Positions 32,209 to 40,976 of a stretch of DNA of 50,660 nucleotides are shown here, in pieces (the stretch's first letter is position 1; each line of letters starts with the position of its first letter). The notes under the pieces were generated by a model. It was not told the DNA's origin. It ran no database searches and saw nothing but the letters and a program-made list of their open reading frames with translations. The position numbers and the translations under genes were made by a program. The stretch spans positions 1 through 50,660 of the forward strand of contig UQHB01000018.1 of the NCBI GenBank assembly GCA_900540735.1. The letters run 5' to 3'. The DNA is from an uncultured Megasphaera sp. (lineage in GTDB: Bacteria; Bacillota; Negativicutes; Veillonellales; Megasphaeraceae).

Positions 32209-33309
32209 ATGAAGTATAGACAATGGATAGGAGCTATCTGTTTGGCCTGTATGGCTGGTCCCGCTTATAGTGCAGGGAACGTCCAAGTCCACGTGCAGGA
32301 TGTGCCCATTCGGACCGTCTTAGAAGGGCTCGGCCGAAGCCATCAGTTAAATCTCATCGTCGATGATACGGTTGAGGGAACACTGACCATGCACGTCGAT
32401 AATGTGTCTGCAGAAGAAGCATTGCAGGCTATTTTGCAGAGTCAGCAGCTCTACATGCAGCAGCATGGGGCCATACGGATCATTTCTGCAGGACGAAAAG
32501 ATGGGAAGAAGTCTTATTATACGTGGGATTTACAATATGCAGCACCTCAGGACGTGGCCGAAGCGGCAAAGGCTGTAGCTCCAGACAGTGACGTGCGCAC
32601 GGCGAGCGATACGAATACTCTCGTCGTTGGCGGTTCGTGGCGTGATAGCATGGCTGTCGATTCACTCGTGCGCCGTCTCGATAAACCGGCGAAACAAGTC
32701 AAGGTCGAGGCGACGGTCTTGTCCTTAGAGAAAAATGCTTTACGAGAAGCTGGTGTCGACTGGGATTGGTCGGTTATTGAAGGTGGTTCTGGGCACGGTG
32801 TCTTTTCTTTTGCCAGTCAAATCCAGGGACTAGAAGAGAAGGGGAAAGCTGAGATTTTGGCACGGCCTCATATGGTCGCAGCGAACGGCAAGAAAGCCCA
32901 TATCCTCATTGGCGATAAAATCCCGGTCCTTACGGAGCATATGGGCAGTGGCGAGAAGACGACAACTGTCGATTACGAAGAAGCAGGCATTAAACTCACG
33001 TATACGCCGCGCATTCATGACAATGGCAGTGTAACTGCTGCGGTAGAGGCTGAAGTGAGTACGCCTGTGTATGTGCCTGAATTAAAGGCCTATCGTATTG
33101 CGACTCGCCAAGCCCAGACTGTTGTGCGCTTAGCACCAGGGAAGCAGCTCGTTATTGGCGGTCTCTTGCGGAAGGAAGATGTAGAGAATTTCCGTAAAGT
33201 ACCGCTGTTAGGGGATATCCCAATTTTAGGCAAACTCTTTCGCAGCCGCTATACATCTTCTAAAGAAACGGAAGTGGTCATCGTCTTGTCGTCCCGTGTC
33301 TTAGACTAA
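32209..33309 (+). CDS. Secretin (GspD/PilQ family), short form
   Basis: Outer-membrane channel subunit. 366 residues with signal peptide (cleaved near AYSA-GN), an N0/STN-type domain (VQVHVQDVPIRTVLEGLGR ... VSAEEALQAILQ), one N1-like repeat (AEAAKAVAPDSDVRTASDTNTLVVGG), then the secretin core: AEILARPHMVAANGKKAHI, IGDKIPVL, GIKLTYTPRI, and the classic end VPLLGDIPILGKLFRSR. It is shorter than usual (500-700), having fewer N domains. No assembly ATPase, platform or pilin gene is near. ATG at 32209 has AAAGGAG upstream. Strong evidence for an outer membrane. Confidence 0.9.
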   Translation: MKYRQWIGAICLACMAGPAYSAGNVQVHVQDVPIRTVLEGLGRSHQLNLIVDDTVEGTLTMHVDNVSAEEALQAILQSQQLYMQQHGAIRIISAGRKDGKKSYYTWDLQYAAPQDVAEAAKAVAPDSDVRTASDTNTLVVGGSWRDSMAVDSLVRRLDKPAKQVKVEATVLSLEKNALREAGVDWDWSVIEGGSGHGVFSFASQIQGLEEKGKAEILARPHMVAANGKKAHILIGDKIPVLTEHMGSGEKTTTVDYEEAGIKLTYTPRIHDNGSVTAAVEAEVSTPVYVPELKAYRIATRQAQTVVRLAPGKQLVIGGLLRKEDVENFRKVPLLGDIPILGKLFRSRYTSSKETEVVIVLSSRVLD

Positions 33310-33379
33310 GAGGAAAGTGAAAATTTATAAAATTTTCTATCGTTAAACGTTTACATTCAAATTTTTATCTTCTCATGGG

Positions 33380-33407
33380 TTGACTTTTTCAGGAAAATAC
33401 GTATAAT
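33380..33407 (+). promoter_or_regulatory. Promoter of the first T-box leader
   Basis: TTGACT (33380-33385), 16 bases, TATAAT (33402-33407). Confidence 0.75.
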
Positions 33408-33440
33408 TAACATTAATAACACATTCCCAACAGTATTGAT

Positions 33441-33655
33441 GGAAAAAAGTAAGGTTGTATGTATCTTGCAGAGAGTCCGTGGGTGGTGCAAACGGATAGA
33501 TAGGACAATCTGAAGTTCTTTCCTGAACTGCAATGCTGAACGTACAGTAGGCGTTGCCGATGTGGCTATCGTTACCAGGCTATGAGTTGATCTGATTCGA
33601 GATTATTAGGGTGGTACCGCGGAACTTTCCGTCCCTTAGGTATCACCCTTTTTTT
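33441..33655 (+). promoter_or_regulatory. T-box riboswitch leader (candidate specifier GTT, Val)
   Basis: tRNA-sensing leader. Stem I begins GGAAA (33441) pairing with TTTCC; AGTA on the 5' side faces GAAGTTC on the 3' side, flanked by AGGTTGT/ACAATCT. AGAGAG and GGGTGGTG are the conserved upper stem I parts, and the T-box GGGTGGTACCGCGG starts at 33609. The same GGGTGGTACC pairs with GGTATCACCC (33639-33648) before a T-run, forming the terminator. Reading the triplet after GAA gives GTT (valine); a one-base offset would give TTC, so the assignment is tentative. Confidence 0.88.
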
Positions 33656-33673
33656 GTTCTTGAATGAGATAAG

Positions 33674-33727
33674 CAGGGTGGTACCGCGAGTTTCTCGCCC
33701 CTTCATTACGAAGGGGCGATTTTTTTT
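33674..33727 (+). promoter_or_regulatory. Second T-box antiterminator/terminator module without stem I
   Basis: Just after the first terminator, GGGTGGTACCGCGAG recurs at 33676-33690, followed by the terminator CGCCCCTTC/GAAGGGGCG (33696-33704, 33710-33718) and eight T. No stem I or specifier precedes it; only about 20 bases separate it from the first terminator. It may be the remnant of a duplicated leader or a second checkpoint. Confidence 0.85.
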
Positions 33728-33785
33728 AGGGAATTGCCATTATATCTTTTATATCATGAACATTTTGGGAGAGGAGATTTTTATT

Positions 33786-35243
33786 ATGGAGACATCTGGC
33801 ATTCAAGTTCTTATTATTCTAGTTTACATTGGCGTCTTATTCGGTATTAGTTGGTACGTCAAACGCCGTGCTGCTGCTTCGACAGAAGATTATGTTTTAG
33901 CTGGCCGTAAATTGACGACACCACTTATTATGGTATCTATCGTCGGCCTTGCTGTTGGTGGTGCTTCAACCATCGGCGTATCTGAACAGGCTTACAAAGT
34001 CGGTTTATCGGCTGGATGGTATACAGCAGCTTGGGGCATTGGTGCTATCGTCATGGGCCTGACAGTTGCGAAAAAATATCGTAACCTCAACATTACGACC
34101 ATTCCGGAAATGCTTGAACGGTACTACGACAAGAAGAGTCTGATTGCTGGTATTAGCTGTCAGATTCTCGTACAGCTCGTCGTCATGAGCCTTCAGTACG
34201 TTGCAGGCGGTGCTATTTTATCTGCTCTTATGCCGAATATCTTCACACCGATTACAGGCATGCTTACGAGTGCTGTCGTCTTCATCGGTATTACCGCTAT
34301 TGGTGGTATGTGGTCTGCAAGCCAGTCCAATATTTTAAACGTAACTCTTCAGTATATTGGTATTACCGTTGCTGCATTCTTGATTCTCGCTATGGCTGGC
34401 GGCATTGATACGGTCGCTATTCAGGCTCCGTCTACAGTATCCTTAGATTTGATCGATGGCGTTGGTCCTATGACTATCGTAACTTGGATTGTTGTCTTAA
34501 TTACAGTTAACCTTTCGCTTCAAGCTATTATTCAGATTTCCCTCGGTGCCAAAGACGTGCAGACGGCTCGTCGCGGCTTCATCATTGGCGGTTTGATTAT
34601 GCTTCCTGTTGGCTTCATTGCCGCTCTTATGGGTGTTATTGCTTCGGAAATATATCCGAATATTACGGCGACAACAGCTCTTCCGAAATTGATTATGGGC
34701 TTAAATCCATGGCTTGCTGGTGTTACTCTTGCATCCCTCTGGGCTGCTGATGTTTCTACAGCTTGCAACTTGCTCTTATCGGCAGCAACACTCTATTCGC
34801 AAGATATTCACAAACGCTTCATCAATCCTAGCATGTCGGACAAACAGTACATGCGTGTTACTCGTCTTTCCGTCGTCATCTTAGGCCTCTTGACCTTAGG
34901 TGGTGCCCTCACGATTAGCGGTATTATTTCGACCTTAATGGCTGGCCTTTCGCTCATGGCTGCATTCGGTGTCATCGTCCTGATGACTATGTACGCACCG
35001 CAGTACTGCTCGCGTGATGCTGCATTCTACACACTTCTCATGGGTGTTGTTGTCTTAGTCACTTGGATGCTCGTCCCGGCAGTCCGCGTATTGCCGCACG
35101 TTATTTACGCAGAATGGATTATGTGCGGTGTTACCTTCTTAGGAATCAGCTTCGCAACGCGTCGTGTCCATGCTATCGATGTAGAAGGCGTACGGGCACT
35201 GCAGCAAGAAGATAAAACGTCTGCTGTACCGGCACAACATTAA
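33786..35243 (+). CDS. Sodium:solute symporter family transporter
   Basis: 485-residue inner-membrane symporter of the SSF family (about 13 membrane helices). ATG at 33786 follows GGAGAGGAG; the long upstream frame lies in the T-box leader. Signature stretches include TEDYVLAGRKLTTPLIMVSIVGLAVGG in parts (DYVLAGRKL), GGASTIGVSEQAYKVGLSAGWY and LASLWAADVSTACNLLLSAATLYSQDI. Substrate is unknown from sequence, but a T-box leader shows control by uncharged tRNA, so an amino acid is likely, valine if the specifier reading is right. Confidence 0.9.
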   Translation: METSGIQVLIILVYIGVLFGISWYVKRRAAASTEDYVLAGRKLTTPLIMVSIVGLAVGGASTIGVSEQAYKVGLSAGWYTAAWGIGAIVMGLTVAKKYRNLNITTIPEMLERYYDKKSLIAGISCQILVQLVVMSLQYVAGGAILSALMPNIFTPITGMLTSAVVFIGITAIGGMWSASQSNILNVTLQYIGITVAAFLILAMAGGIDTVAIQAPSTVSLDLIDGVGPMTIVTWIVVLITVNLSLQAIIQISLGAKDVQTARRGFIIGGLIMLPVGFIAALMGVIASEIYPNITATTALPKLIMGLNPWLAGVTLASLWAADVSTACNLLLSAATLYSQDIHKRFINPSMSDKQYMRVTRLSVVILGLLTLGGALTISGIISTLMAGLSLMAAFGVIVLMTMYAPQYCSRDAAFYTLLMGVVVLVTWMLVPAVRVLPHVIYAEWIMCGVTFLGISFATRRVHAIDVEGVRALQQEDKTSAVPAQH

Positions 35244-35252
35244 TAGCAACAT

Positions 35253-35287
35253 AAAAGACCAAAGAACTTTCTCTTTGGTCTTTTTTT
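35253..35287 (+). terminator. Terminator of the SSF transporter gene
   Basis: AAAAGACCAAAGA (35253-35265) pairs with TCTTTGGTCTTTT (35272-35284), T-run. Confidence 0.9.
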
Positions 35288-35366
35288 GTGTCAGAGATAC
35301 TCATGAAGTTAAACATTATACGTAAACGTTTAAATAAGTTTTAATGAGAAAATTTATATTTTTCTG

Positions 35367-35395
35367 TTGACACCTTAAATTAACTGTGTTATTAT
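35367..35395 (+). promoter_or_regulatory. Promoter of the second T-box leader
   Basis: TTGACA (35367-35372), 17 bases, TATTAT (35390-35395). Confidence 0.75.
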
Positions 35396-35431
35396 CTCAT
35401 CAACACAGGAAAACGTCATAAACGTGAGGAC

Positions 35432-35697
35432 GCAAATTAGTAGGTCTGTCAAGGGATACAGAGAGCTGCCGGTTGGTGCAAGGCAGTTGAGCGAGACGGG
35501 CCGAACTCATTGCTGAGCGGAGAGACTGAATGTAGTAGGTCTCTACGGGAACTCCCGTTACAGAGCATGGATATCGCCGTCTAGGCTGTATCCGAGAGCG
35601 CATCCGAAAGGATGAAAGAGAGTGGTACCGCGGAAGGAATATACAACGCCTTTCGTCTCTTAGTAAAATTTCTTGCTGAGAGGCGATGGGCGTTTTC
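35432..35697 (+). promoter_or_regulatory. T-box riboswitch leader (candidate specifier CTC, Leu)
   Basis: Stem I: GCAA (35432) with TTGC, AGTA facing GAACTCA, and an 8-base helix GGTCTGTC/GACGGGCC. AGAGAG and GGTTGGTG follow; the stem II region CTGAATGTAGTAGG and CGGGAACTCCCG-TTAC are present. The T-box reads AGAGTGGTACCGCGG at 35619-35633. A long terminator forms from AACGCC...GTCTCT and AGAG...GGCGTT (about 35645-35694). The triplet after GAA is CTC (leucine) followed by A, the canonical context. Confidence 0.88.
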
Positions 35698-35733
35698 GTT
35701 TCTCTCGCCTTTTTCTATGAGGAGGAACCTACT

Positions 35734-36969
35734 ATGAATCACATTTCTACAATGAAAGCGGCTACACTGAGCATGTGTTTTTCCGTCGGTGCCGTATTAT
35801 TTAGCTCTCACGCTGGTGGCGGTTTTGCTACAGGAAATCAGGAAAACGTCTACTTTGTCAGCCTCGGCTGGCTTGGCCCAATTACGGCGATTATCACGAT
35901 GTTATTATTCACGTTGACCATTAAAGAAGCCATGAACATGTACAATTCGCGGCATCTGACCAGTTACCGTCAATTATTCCAAAATCTGTACAGCCCTGTT
36001 AAAGGCATTGCATATGCTTTTGAAGCGTTCTTCTATATTATGGTCTTAATGGCTGTATCTGCTTCCGTTTCTGGTGCTGCTTCGGCACTGCACGAACAAA
36101 TCGGCATTGATTATTACGCTGCTATTGGCATCGTCGGTGCCATTGTCTTCTTCCTGACGATTTTCGGTGCTAATTTAGTTCGTCAATCGACGACGTACAT
36201 GGGCATTGGTATTCTGGCAATGGTCGTCATTATTTTTACTGTCGGTATTGGCATGGGCGGTTCCGTTGCAGGTTCGACGTTCTTCACCAACGCTATGGCA
36301 CAAGATTTTGCAGCAAATGGCTTTACGAAATTACCAACAGCTATTGTACATGCTTTCACGTACTCTGGTTTCCAATGCGTCGTTATTCCGACCATGATTG
36401 TTGTCGGTGCGCCCTTAGTTCGCCGTCAAGATTGCGCTCGTTCTATGTGGATGTCCTTCAGCATGAACGCCATTGCTTTAACCATGGCTGTTTGCATGTT
36501 ACTGGGCTGGACTGGTGTGTATGGTAAATCGGCTCTGCCGACCTTGACTAGTGCCAATGCGATGGGCATGTCGTGGTTATATGTATTATATAGCATTATG
36601 CTGATTTTATGCCTCGTTTCTACAGGCGTTACGACAGTCTTTGGCTTTACAGCTCGCTTCTCCGAAACGAATGTCTTAAAGAAAATTAGCTCCAAAGCTG
36701 TCGTTCGTTCGGCAATCGTTACGTTCGCTGTAATTATTGGCTCCATGGCTGTATCCATTTTCGGTTTAACGAACATCATTAAATACGGTTACGGCTACTG
36801 CGGTTACTTAGCCATTGCGATCATTATCGTACCGTTCCTGACTGTTGGCTATTACAAAAACAAACGGTATGAACGGGATGCAGCATACCGTGCTAGAATT
36901 GATGCCATGAATGCAGGCGAAGAAGTCGCTCTTGATTTCGAACCGTCCATGACGACTGCCAATCACTAA
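35734..36969 (+). CDS. YkvI-family membrane transporter
   Basis: 411-residue membrane protein with about 11 helices, of the YkvI group within the amino-acid permease superfamily. MCFSVGAVLFSSHAGGGFATGNQ near the start, in parts, is the family's substrate-loop region, and the following LGWLGPITAIITMLLFTLTIKEAMNMY fits. ATG at 35734 has GAGGAGG upstream; the preceding codons lie in the T-box terminator. The T-box leader implies an amino-acid substrate, leucine if the specifier reading holds. A terminator follows at 36984. Confidence 0.86.
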   Translation: MNHISTMKAATLSMCFSVGAVLFSSHAGGGFATGNQENVYFVSLGWLGPITAIITMLLFTLTIKEAMNMYNSRHLTSYRQLFQNLYSPVKGIAYAFEAFFYIMVLMAVSASVSGAASALHEQIGIDYYAAIGIVGAIVFFLTIFGANLVRQSTTYMGIGILAMVVIIFTVGIGMGGSVAGSTFFTNAMAQDFAANGFTKLPTAIVHAFTYSGFQCVVIPTMIVVGAPLVRRQDCARSMWMSFSMNAIALTMAVCMLLGWTGVYGKSALPTLTSANAMGMSWLYVLYSIMLILCLVSTGVTTVFGFTARFSETNVLKKISSKAVVRSAIVTFAVIIGSMAVSIFGLTNIIKYGYGYCGYLAIAIIIVPFLTVGYYKNKRYERDAAYRARIDAMNAGEEVALDFEPSMTTANH

Positions 36970-36983
36970 GATGTAAATGTATG

Positions 36984-37018
36984 TAGGTGTCACCCTAATA
37001 GTGGCACCTATTTTTTTT
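36984..37018 (+). terminator. Terminator of the YkvI-family gene
   Basis: TAGGTG-T-CAC (36984-36993) pairs with GTG-G-CACCTA (37001-37010), then eight T. Confidence 0.88.
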
Positions 37019-37070
37019 ATATGCTACAATATAAATTACGTTACATTCATCAACTTAGAGAGGAGCTTCT

Positions 37071-38825
37071 ATGGCCTGGCAAATAGAAAAAGAATTACAA
37101 GCAAAATTGGCAGATGAACAGGGATACTACAAGTATCCCTTTGGCAGCCGCCGCACGATGGCGATTTGTTATCCTAATACGTATGAAGTAGGCATGAGTA
37201 ATTTAGGCATGCAGATTATTTATCGGGAAGTGAACAATCGCGATGATTTTCAGTGTGAACGGGCTTTTCTGCCGGATAAAAAACTAACAAAACTGTACGA
37301 AAAAGAAAAAACACCGCTATTGACCATAGAAAATCAGCGTCCTCTGTGTGATTTTGAAATTGTCGGCTTATCTGTTAATTTTGAAATGGATTATTTTAAC
37401 ATTCCTACTATCTTAGACATGGGACGCATTCCTATCTTGGCGAAAGAACGGACGGAGCATGACCCGCTCGTCGTCATGGGTGGCCCTGTAGCTTTTTTTA
37501 ATCCTGAGCCTTTAACGCCTTTCGTCGATGTATGCCTTATTGGTGAAGGGGAACAGCTCATCCATGATTTCCTAGATGCCTATGTAAAAGGCCAAGAAGA
37601 AGGCTTATCACGGCAAGAACTGCTGCGTTCCCTTGCAGACGTGCTCGGTGTCTATGTGCCGTCTCTGTATGAACATCGGTATGATGACGACGGCAACCTT
37701 GTGGACATCGTGCCTTTAGATGGGGCACCGAAGAAAATCGACCGTCAATGGCAACCCTTGACGAAGCCCGGCGAGACCGTCGTCGCTACGCCGCACACCG
37801 AATTTGGGGCTATGTATCTCATCGAGATTGCCCGCGGTTGTGGCCGTCATTGCCGCTTTTGCATGGCTGGCTATTGTTACCGCTACCCGAGAGTGCGGCC
37901 GTTGGAATACGTCAAAGAGGCAGTCCTTAGGGGGAAAGCCTTAGGAAAGAAAATCGGCCTCATGGGAGCTGCTATTTCAGACTACCCTTATATTGATGAC
38001 TTAGTGAACTTCATTCGTGCCCAAGATATGCCTTTTTCTTGTGCGTCGCTCCGGGCCGATTCGATTACGCCGGACATCGTTAAAGGACTGGCTGAGAGTG
38101 GTCAAAAGACGATTACCTTAGCACCAGAAGCTGGCAGTGTGCGCATGCGTGATGTCATCAACAAAGGCATTACCGAAGAGCACATTTTTCATTCTATTGA
38201 TTTGGCGACAGCCGCCGGTATTCGTCATGTCCGTATGTACATCATGATTGGTCTGCCTTTTGAGACTGATGAAGATATTGAAGCCATTGTGACGCTGACG
38301 CGTAACGTCCAAGCGCACATGACCGCTATTGGCAATAAAGGGAAGATTACACTTAGTATTAATCCCTTCATTCCTAAGCCTTGTACGCCTTTCCAATGGA
38401 TGGCTATGACCAATCAAAAGACCGTTGAAAAGCGGCTGGCGTACATCAAAAAGGCCCTTGATAGGGATAAGCAAATCGAAATTCTCGCAGAACCGTTGCG
38501 TCAATGCTACATCCAAGGCGTTTTATCCCGTGGCGACCGGACGGTTGGCGAACTTTTGTATAAAGCCCATGAATACGGCGGTGTCAAAGGGTGGAAACGA
38601 GCTGTAAAGGAACTCCATTTTGATGTAGAGAAAGCCTTATATGAAGCAAAGCCCGTGGACTCGCTCCTGCCGTGGAGCATTCTCGATATGGGCTTAGTAT
38701 CGACGTATTTACGTCATGAATTAGGACAAGCAGAGAAGGGGGCCTTTACGCCGACTTGTTTCCCTGGTTGTCATCGTTGTCACGTATGTGGAGGTGCCAA
38801 TGGAAACTACATGGATAGAGCATAA
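37071..38825 (+). CDS. B12-binding-domain radical SAM protein (TIGR03960-type)
   Basis: 584-residue radical SAM enzyme with an N-terminal cobalamin-binding-like region (AICYPNTYEVGMSNLGMQIIY, FDIVGLSVNFEMD-type segment, VVMGGPVAFFNPEPL) and the cluster motif C-x3-C-x2-C in GCGRHCRFCMAGYCYR near residue 255. In many bacteria this protein is followed by a DUF2344 partner and ribosomal or rne-type genes; here pgeF follows directly, overlapping by 26 bases. It opens the cell-division cluster. Its reaction is not known. GAGAGGAG precedes the ATG. Confidence 0.9.
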   Translation: MAWQIEKELQAKLADEQGYYKYPFGSRRTMAICYPNTYEVGMSNLGMQIIYREVNNRDDFQCERAFLPDKKLTKLYEKEKTPLLTIENQRPLCDFEIVGLSVNFEMDYFNIPTILDMGRIPILAKERTEHDPLVVMGGPVAFFNPEPLTPFVDVCLIGEGEQLIHDFLDAYVKGQEEGLSRQELLRSLADVLGVYVPSLYEHRYDDDGNLVDIVPLDGAPKKIDRQWQPLTKPGETVVATPHTEFGAMYLIEIARGCGRHCRFCMAGYCYRYPRVRPLEYVKEAVLRGKALGKKIGLMGAAISDYPYIDDLVNFIRAQDMPFSCASLRADSITPDIVKGLAESGQKTITLAPEAGSVRMRDVINKGITEEHIFHSIDLATAAGIRHVRMYIMIGLPFETDEDIEAIVTLTRNVQAHMTAIGNKGKITLSINPFIPKPCTPFQWMAMTNQKTVEKRLAYIKKALDRDKQIEILAEPLRQCYIQGVLSRGDRTVGELLYKAHEYGGVKGWKRAVKELHFDVEKALYEAKPVDSLLPWSILDMGLVSTYLRHELGQAEKGAFTPTCFPGCHRCHVCGGANGNYMDRA

Positions 38826-39612
38826 TAATGGAATTTGTTGGGAAGAAAGTACGTTGCTTAAGGACGCAGGACTTTGTCACGGCGTGACCGGGCGTAGTGG
38901 CGGCACGAGCCCTGAGCCCTATGGTTCGTTAAACTTAGCTTTGCACGTCGGTGATGACCCAAAAGAAGTCCTCGAAAACCGCCGTCGCCTGTGCCAGACC
39001 ATTGGCTGCAGTCTCCATCAACTGACCATGGCCCAGCAGACCCACGAAGACCATGTCGTTGCTGTCGGCGAAAGTGAATGCGGCAGTGGTGCTGGGAGTT
39101 ATCAAGATGCCTTAGAACACACCGATGCCTTGATGACCAATATTCCCGGTATTCCCCTCATGATTTGCATTGCTGATTGCGTGCCTGTCATCCTCTTTGA
39201 CCCAGTACATCAGGCCTGCGCCGTCATTCACGACGGCTGGCGCGGTACTGTAGCGAAACTAGCGGCGAAAACGGTCTTTGCCATGCGTCTGGCTTATGGC
39301 TCTTTACCGGAACAGCTCTTAGCGTACGTTGGCCCGTCTATTTCAATGCCTCATTTTGAAGTCAGCGAAGATACGGCCCAGCAATTTATCCAAATTGGCC
39401 GGGAAGATTGTGTCGTTCGCCGTGACGGCACGCGCTGCATTGATTTATGGAAAGCCAATCGCTTACTGCTCCAAGAAGCAGGCCTTGCAGTGGACCATAT
39501 TACAGTTACCCAGTCCTGCGTCTACGAAGAAGAAGGAAAATTTTTCTCCTATCGCCGTGACGGCGGTGTTACTGGCCGCATGGGAGCCTTTGCTATGATT
39601 CGCGAAGGCTAG
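38800..39612 (+). CDS. pgeF: Purine nucleoside phosphorylase/polyphenol oxidase-family protein (PgeF/YfiH)
   Basis: 270-residue DUF152 protein, linked to peptidoglycan editing and purine nucleoside metabolism. Signature histidine and cysteine ligands appear in CIADCVPVILFDPVHQACAVIHDGWRG (in parts CIADCVP and IHDGWRG) and QQTHEDHV. ATG at 38800 lies within the end of the radical SAM gene, preceded by GGAGGTG. Usually found near sepF and yggS in Firmicutes, as here. Confidence 0.92.
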   Translation: METTWIEHNNGICWEESTLLKDAGLCHGVTGRSGGTSPEPYGSLNLALHVGDDPKEVLENRRRLCQTIGCSLHQLTMAQQTHEDHVVAVGESECGSGAGSYQDALEHTDALMTNIPGIPLMICIADCVPVILFDPVHQACAVIHDGWRGTVAKLAAKTVFAMRLAYGSLPEQLLAYVGPSISMPHFEVSEDTAQQFIQIGREDCVVRRDGTRCIDLWKANRLLLQEAGLAVDHITVTQSCVYEEEGKFFSYRRDGGVTGRMGAFAMIREG

Positions 39613-39731
39613 ACGTATCTATCCGTATTTTTTGCAAAAATTACTAGCATTTATAGCAGTAACTATATATAATAAAAGAAGTGTAATGTCTTATAAATAA
39701 ATAATACATATACACTACGGAGGGATTACGA

Positions 39732-40415
39732 GTGATAAAAGAAAATTTGGAAAACGTAGAAAAACGGATTGCTGACGCTGCTGCTCGCGTTGGCAGAACT
39801 GATCCGATTACCTTAGTAGCAGTAACGAAAAATCATCCTGTAGAATATATGAAAGAAGCTGCAGCTGATGGCGTCACCGATGTCGGTGAAAACCGTGTGC
39901 AAGAAGCCTTGGAAAAACTCAAAGAATTTCCGGACAACCATTTGACGTGGCACTTAATCGGCCATTTGCAGACGAACAAAGCTAAACATGCTGTAGAACA
40001 TTTTGACCTGATTCACTCTATCGACTCAGAACACTTGCTCCGCGCTGTCGACAAAGAAGCCGGGAAAATTGGCAAAGTCCAAAACATCCTGCTCCAAGTC
40101 AACGTGGCTCGCGAAGAAAGTAAATTCGGCATGGAAGTAGAAGATTTCCCTGGCATTTGCGAAATTGCGAAGACCCTTCCGAACGTCCGCGTCGAAGGGT
40201 TCATGTGCATGGCTCCAAACTTTGACAATGTTGAAGATGTACGGCCTATTTTCCGTATTGCCCATGCGCTCTATGAAGATATGAAGACGAAATTCCCAGA
40301 AGGTCAAATCAAATACTTGTCTATGGGGATGACCCATGATTTTGAAATAGCCATTGAAGAAGGCGCTAACGTAGTCCGTGTCGGTACGGCTATCTTTGGT
40401 GCTCGTAATTACTAA
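39732..40415 (+). CDS. YggS-family pyridoxal phosphate homeostasis protein
   Basis: 227-residue PLP-binding TIM-barrel protein (COG0325). The lysine that binds PLP is in LVAVTKNHPVEYM, followed by GENRVQEALEKL, WHLIGHLQTNKAKH and SMGMTHDFEIAIEEGANVVRVGTAIFG, all family signatures. It controls the pool of free vitamin B6 and amino-acid balance. GTG start at 39732 with GGAGGG upstream. First gene after a 119-base gap holding TATAAT near 39669, so a promoter is likely there. Confidence 0.95.
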   Translation: MIKENLENVEKRIADAAARVGRTDPITLVAVTKNHPVEYMKEAAADGVTDVGENRVQEALEKLKEFPDNHLTWHLIGHLQTNKAKHAVEHFDLIHSIDSEHLLRAVDKEAGKIGKVQNILLQVNVAREESKFGMEVEDFPGICEIAKTLPNVRVEGFMCMAPNFDNVEDVRPIFRIAHALYEDMKTKFPEGQIKYLSMGMTHDFEIAIEEGANVVRVGTAIFGARNY

Positions 40416-40429
40416 GGAGGAACTGAATC

Positions 40430-40954
40430 ATGAGTTTGAAAAATTACTGGAATAAAATTTTAGGAACTGTTGGCGGTGTCGACGACGACTACGAAACAGA
40501 CGAATATGAAGACGAAGATGTAACGGAAGAAGAACAACGGCAGCAGCGCCGCCAGCCCGTACCGGCATCGCGCCGTCCCGGTGTTGGCGATAACACCTAT
40601 GCCCAGCCGATTCAGCCGTTAAAAATGATGATTGTTGAACCGGAAACGTTCGAAGACAGCCAGAGCATTGCCGACTATCTTCGTGACCGCAAACCAGTCG
40701 TCATTAACTTTGAATCGACACCGGACGATATTTCCAAACGGGTCGTCGATTTCGTCAGTGGCGCAACCTATGCTCTCGATGGCAATATTCAAAAAGTGGG
40801 CAAAGATATTTTCTTATGCGCACCGAGCAATATTACCTTAGACCGGAGCAAACGGGATCGTCACACAGCGGAAATGAACGAATACAACCCGAATTCGCCG
40901 CTCGCTTGGAATCCTGGCGGCAGCGACAACGGTACAGGCAATACGCCGCAATAA
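40430..40954 (+). CDS. sepF: Cell division protein SepF
   Basis: 174-residue FtsZ-membrane linker. N-terminal amphipathic anchor MSLKNYWNKILGTVG, an acidic/glutamine-rich linker (DDDYETDEYEDED), and the SepF core from about 65: MMIVEPETFEDSQSIADYL, PVVINFES, RVVDFVSGATYALDGNIQKVG, IFLCAPSNI. Complete. 14 bases after yggS. Confidence 0.95.
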   Translation: MSLKNYWNKILGTVGGVDDDYETDEYEDEDVTEEEQRQQRRQPVPASRRPGVGDNTYAQPIQPLKMMIVEPETFEDSQSIADYLRDRKPVVINFESTPDDISKRVVDFVSGATYALDGNIQKVGKDIFLCAPSNITLDRSKRDRHTAEMNEYNPNSPLAWNPGGSDNGTGNTPQ

Positions 40955-40976
40955 TCGTATATAATGAGGGATTATC

